This document shows positions 7,581 to 15,316 of a DNA stretch of 38,227 nucleotides, piece after piece. Source of the DNA: an uncultured beta proteobacterium. Lineage in GTDB: Bacteria; Pseudomonadota; Gammaproteobacteria; Burkholderiales; Burkholderiaceae_C. The translations under genes and the position numbers were made by a program. The stretch's first letter is position 1. Every line of letters starts with the position of its first letter. The DNA lies in contig CAIXNB010000212.1 of the NCBI GenBank assembly GCA_903920695.1, forward strand, positions 1-38,227, written 5' to 3'. The notes under the pieces are model-generated. The model had not been told where the DNA came from, did not search any database, and worked only from the letters and a program-made list of their open reading frames with translations.

Positions 7581-7895
7581 ATGAAATTGTTTCACTTTGC
7601 ATTGATCGCCACGGCGGCTGCCTTCGCTGTCAGTTCTCCTGCAATGGCTGATGAGGCGCTGGCCAAAGCAAAAAAATGCACGGTATGCCACGCCGTTGAA
7701 AAGACCAAAGTTGGACCGAGCTATCAAGCGGTTGCAAAGAAATACGCGGGTCAAAAAGATGCTGAAGCCAAATTGGCCGGATCCATCCTCAAAGGCAGCA
7801 CTGGCGCTTTTGGAACTACGCCGATGCCTCCCAACGCTGGCGTTAGCGAAGCGGATGCCAAGACTTTGGCGGCCTGGATCTTGTCCCTGAAGTAA
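7581..7895 (+). CDS. Small soluble class I cytochrome c (c551/c552-like)
   Basis: This 104-aa precursor has a signal peptide of about 23 residues (ends SPAMA, then DEAL). It has a single haem site CTVCH (33-37) and a methionine ligand at Met82 in TTPMPPN. The fold and length fit cytochrome c551/c552, a periplasmic carrier between quinol-oxidising complexes and terminal reductases or oxidases. ATG 7581 follows AAGGA at 8 bases. It is the last gene of the redox operon, followed by a strong hairpin. It probably shuttles electrons to or from the tetraheme cytochrome, though this is inferred only from linkage. Confidence 0.93.
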   Translation: MKLFHFALIATAAAFAVSSPAMADEALAKAKKCTVCHAVEKTKVGPSYQAVAKKYAGQKDAEAKLAGSILKGSTGAFGTTPMPPNAGVSEADAKTLAAWILSLK

Positions 7896-7931
7896 GCCCC
7901 GTTCCTTGAATTTTCTGTGAGCGCTACACCT

Positions 7932-7966
7932 CCTTGCTGGCCCGTTGACGAAACGGGCCAGCAAGG
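7932..7966. terminator. Strong hairpin terminator between convergent operons
   Basis: A perfect 15-bp stem (CCTTGCTGGCCCGTT at 7932-7946 paired with AACGGGCCAGCAAGG at 7952-7966) has a five-base loop. It lies between the cytochrome c stop (plus) and the thiolase stop (minus, 8032). The T-tract is short on the plus side (GTTTG). It can serve both directions. Confidence 0.8.
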
Positions 7967-8031
7967 GTTTGTGACATCAAAGGCTACGACAGTTTGATCA
8001 AGCTTGTACCTGGATCGTTAAACGACCACCG

Positions 8032-9219
8032 TCAGTTTCCCTTGCCGTACAGCGTGACAACGCCTGCGCCGCCCAGCCCAAGGTTGTGTTGCAGGGCAAG
8101 GCGAGCACCATCGACTTGGCGCGCTTCTGCGCTCCCGCGCAGTTGGTGCGTTAACTCATAGCACTGGGCCAGCCCGGTCGCACCCAAGGGATGTCCTTTT
8201 GACAGCAGACCGCCAGACGGATTGGTGACAAGCTTGCCGCCATAGGTGTTGTCACCGTCCTCCACAAACTTCTCGGCGCCCCCTTGCGGGCAGAAACCAA
8301 GCGCCTCGTAGGTGATGAGTTCATTTTGGGCAAAGCAGTCATGCAGTTCGCAGACATCAATATCATCGGGGCCGATGCCAGCCATCTCATACACTTGCTT
8401 TGCGGCCGACTGGCTCATGCCAAAACCGACCAGGTCAATCATTGAGCGCGCCTCAAAGGTGCGTGCTGTATCGGTCGCCATCGCTTGGGCGAGAATGCGC
8501 ACATCCGTGCGCAAGCCATGACGCCGCGCAAAATCATCTGACACCAGCACGGCAGCCGCTCCACCGCAGGTTGGGGGGCAGGCCATCAGGCGCGTCAACA
8601 CATGGGGCCAGATCGTCGGGGCCTGCATCACATCCTCCTCCGACAGAACCTTGCGCAACAAGGCCAATGGATTGTTCGCTGCGTGACGACTGGCTTTGGC
8701 CCGCACCTTGGCAAAGGTTTCCATCTTTGTGCCGTAGCGCCGCATATGTTCTTCGCCCGCGCCACCAAAGTAGCGCAAGGCCAAAGGCATGCCCTCGCCG
8801 CCTGCAAGCTGATAGCACATGTCATCAAAGCGCGCAAAGGTATTGGGTCTATCATCCCAATGCGTTTTCAGGGCGCCGGCCTGCATCTGCTCGAACCCGA
8901 ACGCCAGTGCGCAGTCCACCATGCCGCTCTCAACCGCCTGGCGCGCCAAAAACAAGGCAGTGGAACCGGTGGAGCAGTTGTTGTTGACATTGAATACCGG
9001 AACACCGCTCATTCCGACTTCGTAGACGGCACGTTGACCGCAGGTCGAGTCACCATAAACGTAGCCGGCATAGACCTGCCCAAGCGCGGCAAAGTCCAGA
9101 CCGGCATCGCGTAAGGCCAGGCGAACCGCTTGCGCGCCCATCTCGTAATAAGGCAGGCTATCCCCTGGTTTTTTGAAAGGGATCATGCCGACCCCAGCCA
9201 CAACAACATTCTTGCCCAT
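8032..9219 (-). CDS. SCP-x-type thiolase (acetyl-CoA acetyltransferase family)
   Basis: The 395-aa protein begins MGKNVVVAGVGMIPF; ATG at 9219 is preceded by AAGGAG on the minus strand, and longer in-frame extensions upstream are not thiolase-like. The nucleophilic cysteine is Cys82 in NNNCSTGSTAL. His293 (ELHDCF) and His343 (GHPLGATGL) are in the usual places, and the C-terminus QHNLGLGGAGVV is typical of the SCP2/SCP-x thiolase group. It should cleave a 3-oxoacyl-CoA, or condense two acyl-CoAs. It is the last gene of a long minus-strand operon with a transporter and two acyl-CoA ligases, so a thiolytic step in degrading the imported acid is the likely role. No DUF35 partner gene is present. 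Confidence 0.92.
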   Translation of the reverse strand: MGKNVVVAGVGMIPFKKPGDSLPYYEMGAQAVRLALRDAGLDFAALGQVYAGYVYGDSTCGQRAVYEVGMSGVPVFNVNNNCSTGSTALFLARQAVESGMVDCALAFGFEQMQAGALKTHWDDRPNTFARFDDMCYQLAGGEGMPLALRYFGGAGEEHMRRYGTKMETFAKVRAKASRHAANNPLALLRKVLSEEDVMQAPTIWPHVLTRLMACPPTCGGAAAVLVSDDFARRHGLRTDVRILAQAMATDTARTFEARSMIDLVGFGMSQSAAKQVYEMAGIGPDDIDVCELHDCFAQNELITYEALGFCPQGGAEKFVEDGDNTYGGKLVTNPSGGLLSKGHPLGATGLAQCYELTHQLRGSAEARQVDGARLALQHNLGLGGAGVVTLYGKGN

Positions 9220-9236
9220 GACGACGGTTCTCCTTG

Positions 9237-9923
9237 CTAAAGCAGTTGAAATTTTCGGACCCCAAACGGGTCCAAGGTGCTGGTCAATTCGCCGCGCCGC
9301 ACCAGATGATGCAGATGGGCAAGACTTTCCCCCAGAGCAAGCACGTTCGTAATGCCCGTCATCGGCTGCGCAAAGAGCCTCTGGCTGACTTGGTACGCGC
9401 TGCATGACTGATGCGAACAAACCGACAGCGTTTTGCTCAGGGTCAGCGCGTGGTGTGCTTGAAGCTGTGCAATGCGCGCCCCGATACCCCTAAACGGCAG
9501 GCCGTGGACTGGCAAGACGAGCGTGTCATCCGGAATCGACAGCAGGCGCTTGAGCGAGGTCAACCACTCCGACAGCGGCTCGGCCGTTGGGTCGATCGCG
9601 GTCACGGAAATATTGGTCGAGATGGTCGGCAGCAGTTGGTCACCTGAAATCAGAACCGAGCGCTTTGCGCAGTAGAGCATCGCGTGTTCCGGCGAATGGC
9701 CGTGACCGATCAGTAGCTGCCAATCTTCACCGGACTTCAACAAAAACAGGTTGATGTGACCCAGCGCTATCGGAAAGGGCATTCGCAGGCACAGAATTCC
9801 GGGGGCAATTTCGGTCAGGACGCCGGCCTGTGGCTTGGGCCAGGGATAGACTGGCACTGCGGGTTTCGCAAGCGTGAAGTCGCCCTGATTCGGCGCCTCA
9901 CTTTTCATATCCGTTGTTTTCAC
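9237..9923 (-). pseudogene. Metallo-beta-lactamase-fold hydrolase with internal in-frame deletion
   Basis: The 228-aa frame joins the N-terminal strand region of an MBL-fold hydrolase (GILCLRMPFPIALGHINLFLLKSGEDWQL) straight to the later region LIGHGHSPEHAMLYC and SGDQLLPTIS. The segment that should lie between them carries the HxHxDH zinc motif and is missing; relatives are about 330-360 aa, so some 100 or more residues are gone. The join is near residue 70 (about base 9715). The frame is intact after the join and the C-terminus looks complete, so this is either a recently inactivated gene or a protein with a non-catalytic role. The start is GTG 9923 or ATG 9908. It lies between two thiolase genes, where MBL hydrolases of this type usually act on acyl-CoA or lactone intermediates. 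Confidence 0.82.
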
Positions 9924-9980
9924 CCTTGGTCACTGATCAGCGTCAATCAAGCCTGGTGAGACCGGATACCGATCAAACGC

Positions 9981-11228
9981 TCATGCACCGGCAGCGGCAT
10001 AAATTCCAACATGCGCTGAAGACTCTTCGATGCCCCAGATACCACCACCATTTTCCTGCATGGCAATGCGTGCGCCCTGGACTTGTCGCGCCCCGCACTC
10101 GCCACGCAGTTGTCCGGTCAATTCAAATATCTGCCCCAGCCCAGTGGCCCCGATGGGATGGCCTTTTGATTCCAGGCCACCGGATGGATTGACCGGAATG
10201 CTGCCTCCCAGTCGGGTGGCACCGGACTCGGCAAACACACCGCCTTCGCCTACGCCGCAAAAGCCAAGCATTTCGGTCTGCATCAGTTCGCCCATGGCGG
10301 TTGCATCGTGGACCTCGGCGACGTCAATGTCCTTGGGGCCGAGCGCAGCTTGTTCGTAGGCGGAATTCGCCGCCATGCGGGTAATATGGTGATCAAGATC
10401 GTCCACTTCGCGGGCGGATGCCGAGCGCATCACGCTGGCGAGCACGCGAACCGCGCGCCGACGGTCGAAACCATAACGCGCAAGGGCCGCCGCGTTGCAA
10501 ACAATGGCAGCCGCTGAGCCGTCGGATATCGGCGAACACATGGCTATCGTCAAGGGGAAGGTGATCGGCGGGGCGGCCATCACGTCATCAGCCGTCATGG
10601 CCATCCGAAACTGCGCACGCGGATTGTCGACAGAGTGCGTGTGGTTTTTGGCTGCGATGACGGCCAGTTGTCGCTGCGTGATGCCGAAGCGACTGATGTA
10701 GCGTCGAGCGAAGCCCGCGTAGACATCCATGAACGGACTGTAAGGTTTCTGAGACGTCGAACCAACAGGTGGCTCGACGCCCTGGCCCATCGCCATCAGC
10801 CCATTGCGCGTCTCCTCGACCCGTTCCATATCCCACGCAGAATCAAACACGCCGAACATCTTTTCCCGGTCGGTCGAGTACATCTTCTCTGTACCAACGG
10901 CGAGTGCCACATCGGCGTTGCCGGCGCATACATAGTTGACGGCCATATGGAACGCAGTGCTTGCGGTGGCACAGGCGTTCTCGACATTCATAATCGGTAT
11001 GCCCTGCAAGCCAAGCGGCAAGAGCGCGACCTGACCACGGATCATGTGTTGACCCCGCATGTAGCCCTGACCGCAGTTACCGAAAAATGCCGCGCCAATC
11101 GCCATGCGATCACACGCAGCGTCACGCAAGGCTTCTTCAACGGACTGCGCAGTCAACTGCTTTTCGCTCAGATCGAGGTGACGCCCGAAATGCGTCATCC
11201 CAACGCCAACGATGTATATGTCTTGCAT
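9981..11228 (-). CDS. Second SCP-x-type thiolase
   Basis: This 415-aa thiolase-fold protein has Cys86 in NVENACATASTA, a histidine in EVHDATAMGEL and GHPIGATGLGQ near residue 370, and the C-terminal MQENGGGIWGIEESS loop. It is clearly diverged from the other thiolase of the operon, so the two probably act on different intermediates or form a hetero-oligomer rather than being duplicates. ATG 11228 is the first start codon. It sits 33 bases after the binding-protein gene in the same operon. Confidence 0.91.
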   Translation of the reverse strand: MQDIYIVGVGMTHFGRHLDLSEKQLTAQSVEEALRDAACDRMAIGAAFFGNCGQGYMRGQHMIRGQVALLPLGLQGIPIMNVENACATASTAFHMAVNYVCAGNADVALAVGTEKMYSTDREKMFGVFDSAWDMERVEETRNGLMAMGQGVEPPVGSTSQKPYSPFMDVYAGFARRYISRFGITQRQLAVIAAKNHTHSVDNPRAQFRMAMTADDVMAAPPITFPLTIAMCSPISDGSAAAIVCNAAALARYGFDRRRAVRVLASVMRSASAREVDDLDHHITRMAANSAYEQAALGPKDIDVAEVHDATAMGELMQTEMLGFCGVGEGGVFAESGATRLGGSIPVNPSGGLESKGHPIGATGLGQIFELTGQLRGECGARQVQGARIAMQENGGGIWGIEESSAHVGIYAAAGA

Positions 11229-11261
11229 CTTGTCTACTCCTGCGCAGTCATCACTAGCCGC

Positions 11262-12500
11262 CTACCACTTCGTCACGTTCGATGGGATCGTCAGCCAATT
11301 CGGCGTTGCCAGCTGGTACTTGCCATCCTTGACCCACTCGATCTTGACTTTGGCGTCCTGCATTGGAAATGGCGCTTCCTTCGAGTACTTGAGGGCTGGC
11401 AGCACACCCATGAATTCATCTTCGGTAAACGCGCCGCTGGTCAAGGCCTCGTACACCGCTGTGCCGGTGAGCTTATCCGCGCCAACTTTTTTCGCGGCGT
11501 GCTCAACCGCGCGAACCGCCAGCAAACCCTGGCTAATGCCCAGCATGTTCAGGGGATTCCACTCGGCCGGCAAGCCGTAGCCTTTTGCCAGAACCTGGTA
11601 AAACTGCCAGGCCTTGGTCGTCTTGTCGGTCGTCGGTGCGATCCCGGTCACAACCATGTGGCCTTCCCAGGGAACATAGCTCTTCATCGCCGTTGCGAGC
11701 GGCCAGATTGTGTGCCAGGTTGCGGCAATGGTCGGAATATTGACGCCATGCAGTTGCTCGGCGCGCAGCACGGCGGCGGCCATGGTGGTGTTGCCCGTGC
11801 CAATGATGACGTCGGCCTTGGCGTCAATCACCTTCTTGATTTGACTCGATACGTCCACCGGCTGCATATCGACCCATTCAGTGTCAACGACTGTTGCCAG
11901 GCCCTTGGGTTCGAGCACCGTCTTGATGTACTTGTCAACGCCTTTGACGAAATCGACAAAGGCCGGCGAGGCCTGCGTCGACACAAATGCAACCTTCACC
12001 GGGCGCTTGCCTGGATTCTGCTCGGCGTACCACGTCAACGCTGTTACCCACTCATGCACATAGGTGGCGCGAGGGGCAAAGACCCACTGGTTTGGCAACC
12101 AGCCAAAGCCGTAGCCGGGCGGCGCGTAGAGCATGGGCACCTTATCGTCACCCAAGCGCTGCTGGAGCGCGCTCAAATCGGCACCCCCCAGGCCCATGCC
12201 GACAATGGGTTTCATCTCACTCAAAATGCCAGGCCACATGCTGGCGACGACACTGCCGTCATAGCGCGTGTCATAGTTCTTGACGGTGAGCTTCACGCCA
12301 ACTTTCTTGCCGTCGTTGTCGTTCCACCATTTGATCACCGCGTCGCGCGCCAGCAGGTGCTTGGTCAAGTCAGCATACGGACCCGAGAAATCGACCAGTC
12401 CCGGGATCTTGTATTCAACCTGCGCCATCGCGGCGTTCGCGCCCAGTCCGATGGCCAGTGTCAAGACCGCCTTCGAAAGTCCACGCCAAATCGTTTTCAT
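11262..12500 (-). CDS. ABC transporter periplasmic substrate-binding protein (LivJ/HAAT type)
   Basis: The 412-aa precursor has a Sec signal peptide ending at about residue 27 (ANAAMA, then QVEYK). It has the two-lobed type I periplasmic-binding fold of the branched-chain amino-acid/HAAT family (VEYKIPGLVDFSGPYADL at the start). ATG 12500 follows AAGGAGA. In operons that also carry acyl-CoA ligases, these receptors commonly bind aromatic or aliphatic carboxylates instead of amino acids, which fits this context better; the ligand itself cannot be read from the sequence. Confidence 0.92.
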   Translation of the reverse strand: MKTIWRGLSKAVLTLAIGLGANAAMAQVEYKIPGLVDFSGPYADLTKHLLARDAVIKWWNDNDGKKVGVKLTVKNYDTRYDGSVVASMWPGILSEMKPIVGMGLGGADLSALQQRLGDDKVPMLYAPPGYGFGWLPNQWVFAPRATYVHEWVTALTWYAEQNPGKRPVKVAFVSTQASPAFVDFVKGVDKYIKTVLEPKGLATVVDTEWVDMQPVDVSSQIKKVIDAKADVIIGTGNTTMAAAVLRAEQLHGVNIPTIAATWHTIWPLATAMKSYVPWEGHMVVTGIAPTTDKTTKAWQFYQVLAKGYGLPAEWNPLNMLGISQGLLAVRAVEHAAKKVGADKLTGTAVYEALTSGAFTEDEFMGVLPALKYSKEAPFPMQDAKVKIEWVKDGKYQLATPNWLTIPSNVTKW

Positions 12501-12522
12501 ACCTGTCTCCTTAATAAGATTG

Positions 12523-13320
12523 CTAACCGAGCCACCGCTTGCGACGTTTGTAATGCTTGACGTCTTTGAAACTCTTGTCCTGCCCTGAAATACTCATGCC
12601 CAGGTAGAACTCTTTGATGTCTTCGTTTTCGCGCAACTCTGGCCCTGTGCCATACAGCACGATGCGCCCGTTTTCCATCACGTAACCGTGATCGGCGATT
12701 GCCAGCGCCACGTTGGCGTTTTGCTCGACCACCAGGAAGGCAATGCCCTCCTGCTTGCGCAAACGGTCGACCAGCTCAAAGATCTCGGTCACGATCAAGG
12801 GCGCCAGGCCCAAGGACGGTTCGTCGAGCAGGATCAGCTTCGGCTTGGCCATCAGCGCGCGCCCGATCACCAACATCTGTTGCTCGCCGCCCGACAGATA
12901 GCCCGACACGCGCATGCGCATTTGAACCAGTTTCGGAAAATAGCCGTAGACTTTTTCGAGCATCTGCTTGCGCTCGGCGCTACTCTTGAGCACCTTGCTG
13001 CCGACCAGCAGATTCTGCTCAACCGTCATGTGCGGCAAGATCTTGCGGCCCTCGACGACCTGCACCAAGCCCCGGCGCACCAGGTTCTGCGGTTCCTCGG
13101 TATGAATCGGCACACCCTCGAACTGGATGCTGCCGCTGGTTACTTTGCCGTCCTCGGACCGAAGCAGCCCGGAGATCGCTTTCAGGGTCGTCGTCTTGCC
13201 AGCACCGTTTGCACCCAGCAGGGCAACAATGTTGCCGGCCTCGACCGACAGGTTGACGCCCTTGAGTACGAGGATGACGTCGCTGTAGACGACTTCGACA
13301 TTAGTCAATTCAAGTAGCAT
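12523..13320 (-). CDS. LivF-type ABC transporter ATPase
   Basis: The 265-aa ATPase has Walker A GANGAGKT (36-43), signature YLSGGEQQM and Walker B LILLDEPSLGL, with the switch region VVEQNANVAL typical of LivF. The C-terminal 25 residues are a basic tail (KHYKRRKRWLG) longer than in standard LivF. ATG 13320 has AGGA about 8-9 bases upstream. It pairs with the LivG-type ATPase encoded earlier in the operon and energises the LivH/LivM channel. Confidence 0.94.
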   Translation of the reverse strand: MLLELTNVEVVYSDVILVLKGVNLSVEAGNIVALLGANGAGKTTTLKAISGLLRSEDGKVTSGSIQFEGVPIHTEEPQNLVRRGLVQVVEGRKILPHMTVEQNLLVGSKVLKSSAERKQMLEKVYGYFPKLVQMRMRVSGYLSGGEQQMLVIGRALMAKPKLILLDEPSLGLAPLIVTEIFELVDRLRKQEGIAFLVVEQNANVALAIADHGYVMENGRIVLYGTGPELRENEDIKEFYLGMSISGQDKSFKDVKHYKRRKRWLG

Positions 13321-13371
13321 TGCCCATCCTAGAACGTCGTGTAGCCATGTGTTGCCCGGTGCTGCTGCGCC

Positions 13372-14427
13372 TCAATGCGGAAACGGCCAAATGCGGTAGC
13401 TCTCTTTGATGATGTTCCATCGGTAGACCAGCCCGCGCGGCTCGAAGATCACAAAGACGATGATCAATCCACCCAGGAGCATGTTCATCGCCGCGAAGAC
13501 GAACTGGCCCCCGAGCGAGGGCAGCAGGTCAGCGATCATGGGCCCCACCAGGGTGATCAGTTCCTGCATCAGGCGAATGACCACCGTGCCGATGACAGCA
13601 CCCAGAATCGAGCCCATGCCGCCGACGATCAGCATGCCGAGGTACCAGACTGAGAGCCACAAGGTGAACTGTTCCGCCTGCACATAGCGCACGTAGTAGG
13701 CCCACAATGCCCCTGCCGTCCCGGCGTAGAAGGCGCCAATGAAAAAGGCCAGGGTCTTGTAGTAAAAGACGTTGATGCCGATCACCTCGGCCGCATTGTC
13801 GTTGTCACGCACGGCAATGAAGGCGCGACCGGTGCGGGTGCGCATCAAACCCCAGGCTCCGTAGGTCATCAAGGCCGCTGCGGCCAGGACCAAATAGTAA
13901 ATGCGGGTGTCGCTGTCGAAGGTGAAAGAACCCAGCGCGGCTGGCTCAAGGCGCAAACCTTCCGATTGACCAAACCATTCCTTGGGCAGCTTGAGCATCG
14001 AAAACGTGAAAATGTACTGGGCGGCAATCGTCGTGAGCGCCAGATAGAAACCCTTGATGCGAAGCGCGGCCAGCCCGAAAACGGCACCAAAAATGGCGGC
14101 ACTGATGCCACCGATGGGTATCGTCAACAGGAACGACCAGTGCAGGTGTACCGCCAGGGCGCCGGTGGCATAAGCGCCAACACCCATGAAGGCAGACTGC
14201 CCCATGTTGATCTGACCGGCACAACCTGAGGTGAGTTGCAAGCCCAGCGCCGCAATCAAGGTAATGCCGATGACCGTTGCGATGCCAACGGCGCCGCCAA
14301 AACCAAGGTAGGGCAGCAGTACCAGGCCAAGCATGAACGCAGCAAACCACAGCCACTGCCACGGTGTGCGGATCAGGGCCCGGTCCTGCTGGTAGGTTTC
14401 GGCGTGTACGCCGCCTGGTAGGGTCAT
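13372..14427 (-). CDS. LivM-type ABC transporter permease
   Basis: This 351-aa hydrophobic protein has about nine membrane helices and the LivM family core (LTSGCAGQINMGQSAFMGVGAYATG, and FFIGAFYAGTAGALWAYYV). A cytoplasmic N-terminal tail of about 25 residues precedes the first helix. Its start lies 4 bases after the LivH stop on the minus strand, consistent with coupled translation. It forms the inner-membrane channel together with LivH. Confidence 0.94.
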   Translation of the reverse strand: MTLPGGVHAETYQQDRALIRTPWQWLWFAAFMLGLVLLPYLGFGGAVGIATVIGITLIAALGLQLTSGCAGQINMGQSAFMGVGAYATGALAVHLHWSFLLTIPIGGISAAIFGAVFGLAALRIKGFYLALTTIAAQYIFTFSMLKLPKEWFGQSEGLRLEPAALGSFTFDSDTRIYYLVLAAAALMTYGAWGLMRTRTGRAFIAVRDNDNAAEVIGINVFYYKTLAFFIGAFYAGTAGALWAYYVRYVQAEQFTLWLSVWYLGMLIVGGMGSILGAVIGTVVIRLMQELITLVGPMIADLLPSLGGQFVFAAMNMLLGGLIIVFVIFEPRGLVYRWNIIKESYRIWPFPH

Positions 14428-14431
14428 GCTC

Positions 14432-15316
14432 TTATATCCTTTCGATGGTCTTCCAGCCGAACAAGCCGGTTGGCCGGATCAGCAGGATGATGACCATGAT
14501 CACAAACGGGAACACGGCGGCGACACCGCCATGAAATATCGGATCAAGAAAATAAGCCGCCAGGCCGACCGCAATGCCAACAATGAGGCCACCCAGAATG
14601 ACGCCGCCAATCGATTCAAGACCGGCCAGCAGGGCAACCGGCAAAGCGGCAAAGCCAATGTCCGAGGCCAGGAAAGTCATGCCCTTGCCGTTGAGAAAGA
14701 TGATGGCAGCCAGCGTAGACAACAGTCCGCTGATAGCCCATGACACGGCGATGGAGCGCGTGACCGGAATGCCAAGCGACAGCGCAGTCTGGTGGTCTTC
14801 CGCCACCGCCGTCATCTCCAGGCCCAGCTGCGTGTGATTGAAGAACCAGGAGGCCAAGGCCGCGACCACCAGCGTCAAAACGCCACCGATGACCAAGGCC
14901 CGGTCGAACACCAAAGAGCCGACCTTGAGCGCCGCCATCGGCAGCACAGCCGGGAAGAACCGAACCTCCGGTCCCCATGCCACCAGCACGACCCCGCGGG
15001 TGAAAATCAGCAGTCCGATGGTCACCATGACAAAGGCGAACAATTCCTGCCCAACCAAGGGGCGCAGGACAAATCGCTCAATCAGCACGCCCAGCAACAT
15101 ATTCGAAAGTATTGCCAGTGGAACCGAAACCCATACCGGCAGGTCAAACGCCGACATAAAGGTCCAAACCAGGAAGGCGCCGACGACGACGATTTCGCCC
15201 TGTGCAAAATTGAACACGCGGGCCGAGCGATAGATGATCACAAAACTCATCGCAATCAGTGCGTACAGCAAACCGGTGAGTGCACCGTTGACAATGTACG
15301 AGATCAGGCTATCCAT
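14432..15316 (-). CDS. LivH-type ABC transporter permease
   Basis: The 294-aa permease has about eight membrane helices and the LivH family start (YIVNGALTGLLYALIAMSF, RVFNFAQGEIVVVGAF). Its start codon at 15316 overlaps the end of the upstream acyl-CoA synthetase gene by 8 bases, so translation of transporter and enzyme is linked. It is the channel partner of LivM. Confidence 0.94.
   Translation of the reverse strand: MDSLISYIVNGALTGLLYALIAMSFVIIYRSARVFNFAQGEIVVVGAFLVWTFMSAFDLPVWVSVPLAILSNMLLGVLIERFVLRPLVGQELFAFVMVTIGLLIFTRGVVLVAWGPEVRFFPAVLPMAALKVGSLVFDRALVIGGVLTLVVAALASWFFNHTQLGLEMTAVAEDHQTALSLGIPVTRSIAVSWAISGLLSTLAAIIFLNGKGMTFLASDIGFAALPVALLAGLESIGGVILGGLIVGIAVGLAAYFLDPIFHGGVAAVFPFVIMVIILLIRPTGLFGWKTIERI

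Noticed and set aside
8032..11228. Idea that the two thiolases are a recent duplication
   Set aside because: Their sequences differ over most of the length, including active-site surroundings and C-termini, so they are separate subfamilies.
10635..12560. Long open plus-strand frame (641 codons) opposite the thiolase and binding-protein genes
   Set aside because: It is antisense to two clearly recognisable genes, has a His/Arg/Gln-rich composition typical of antisense frames in GC-rich DNA, and shows no family motif or ribosome site.
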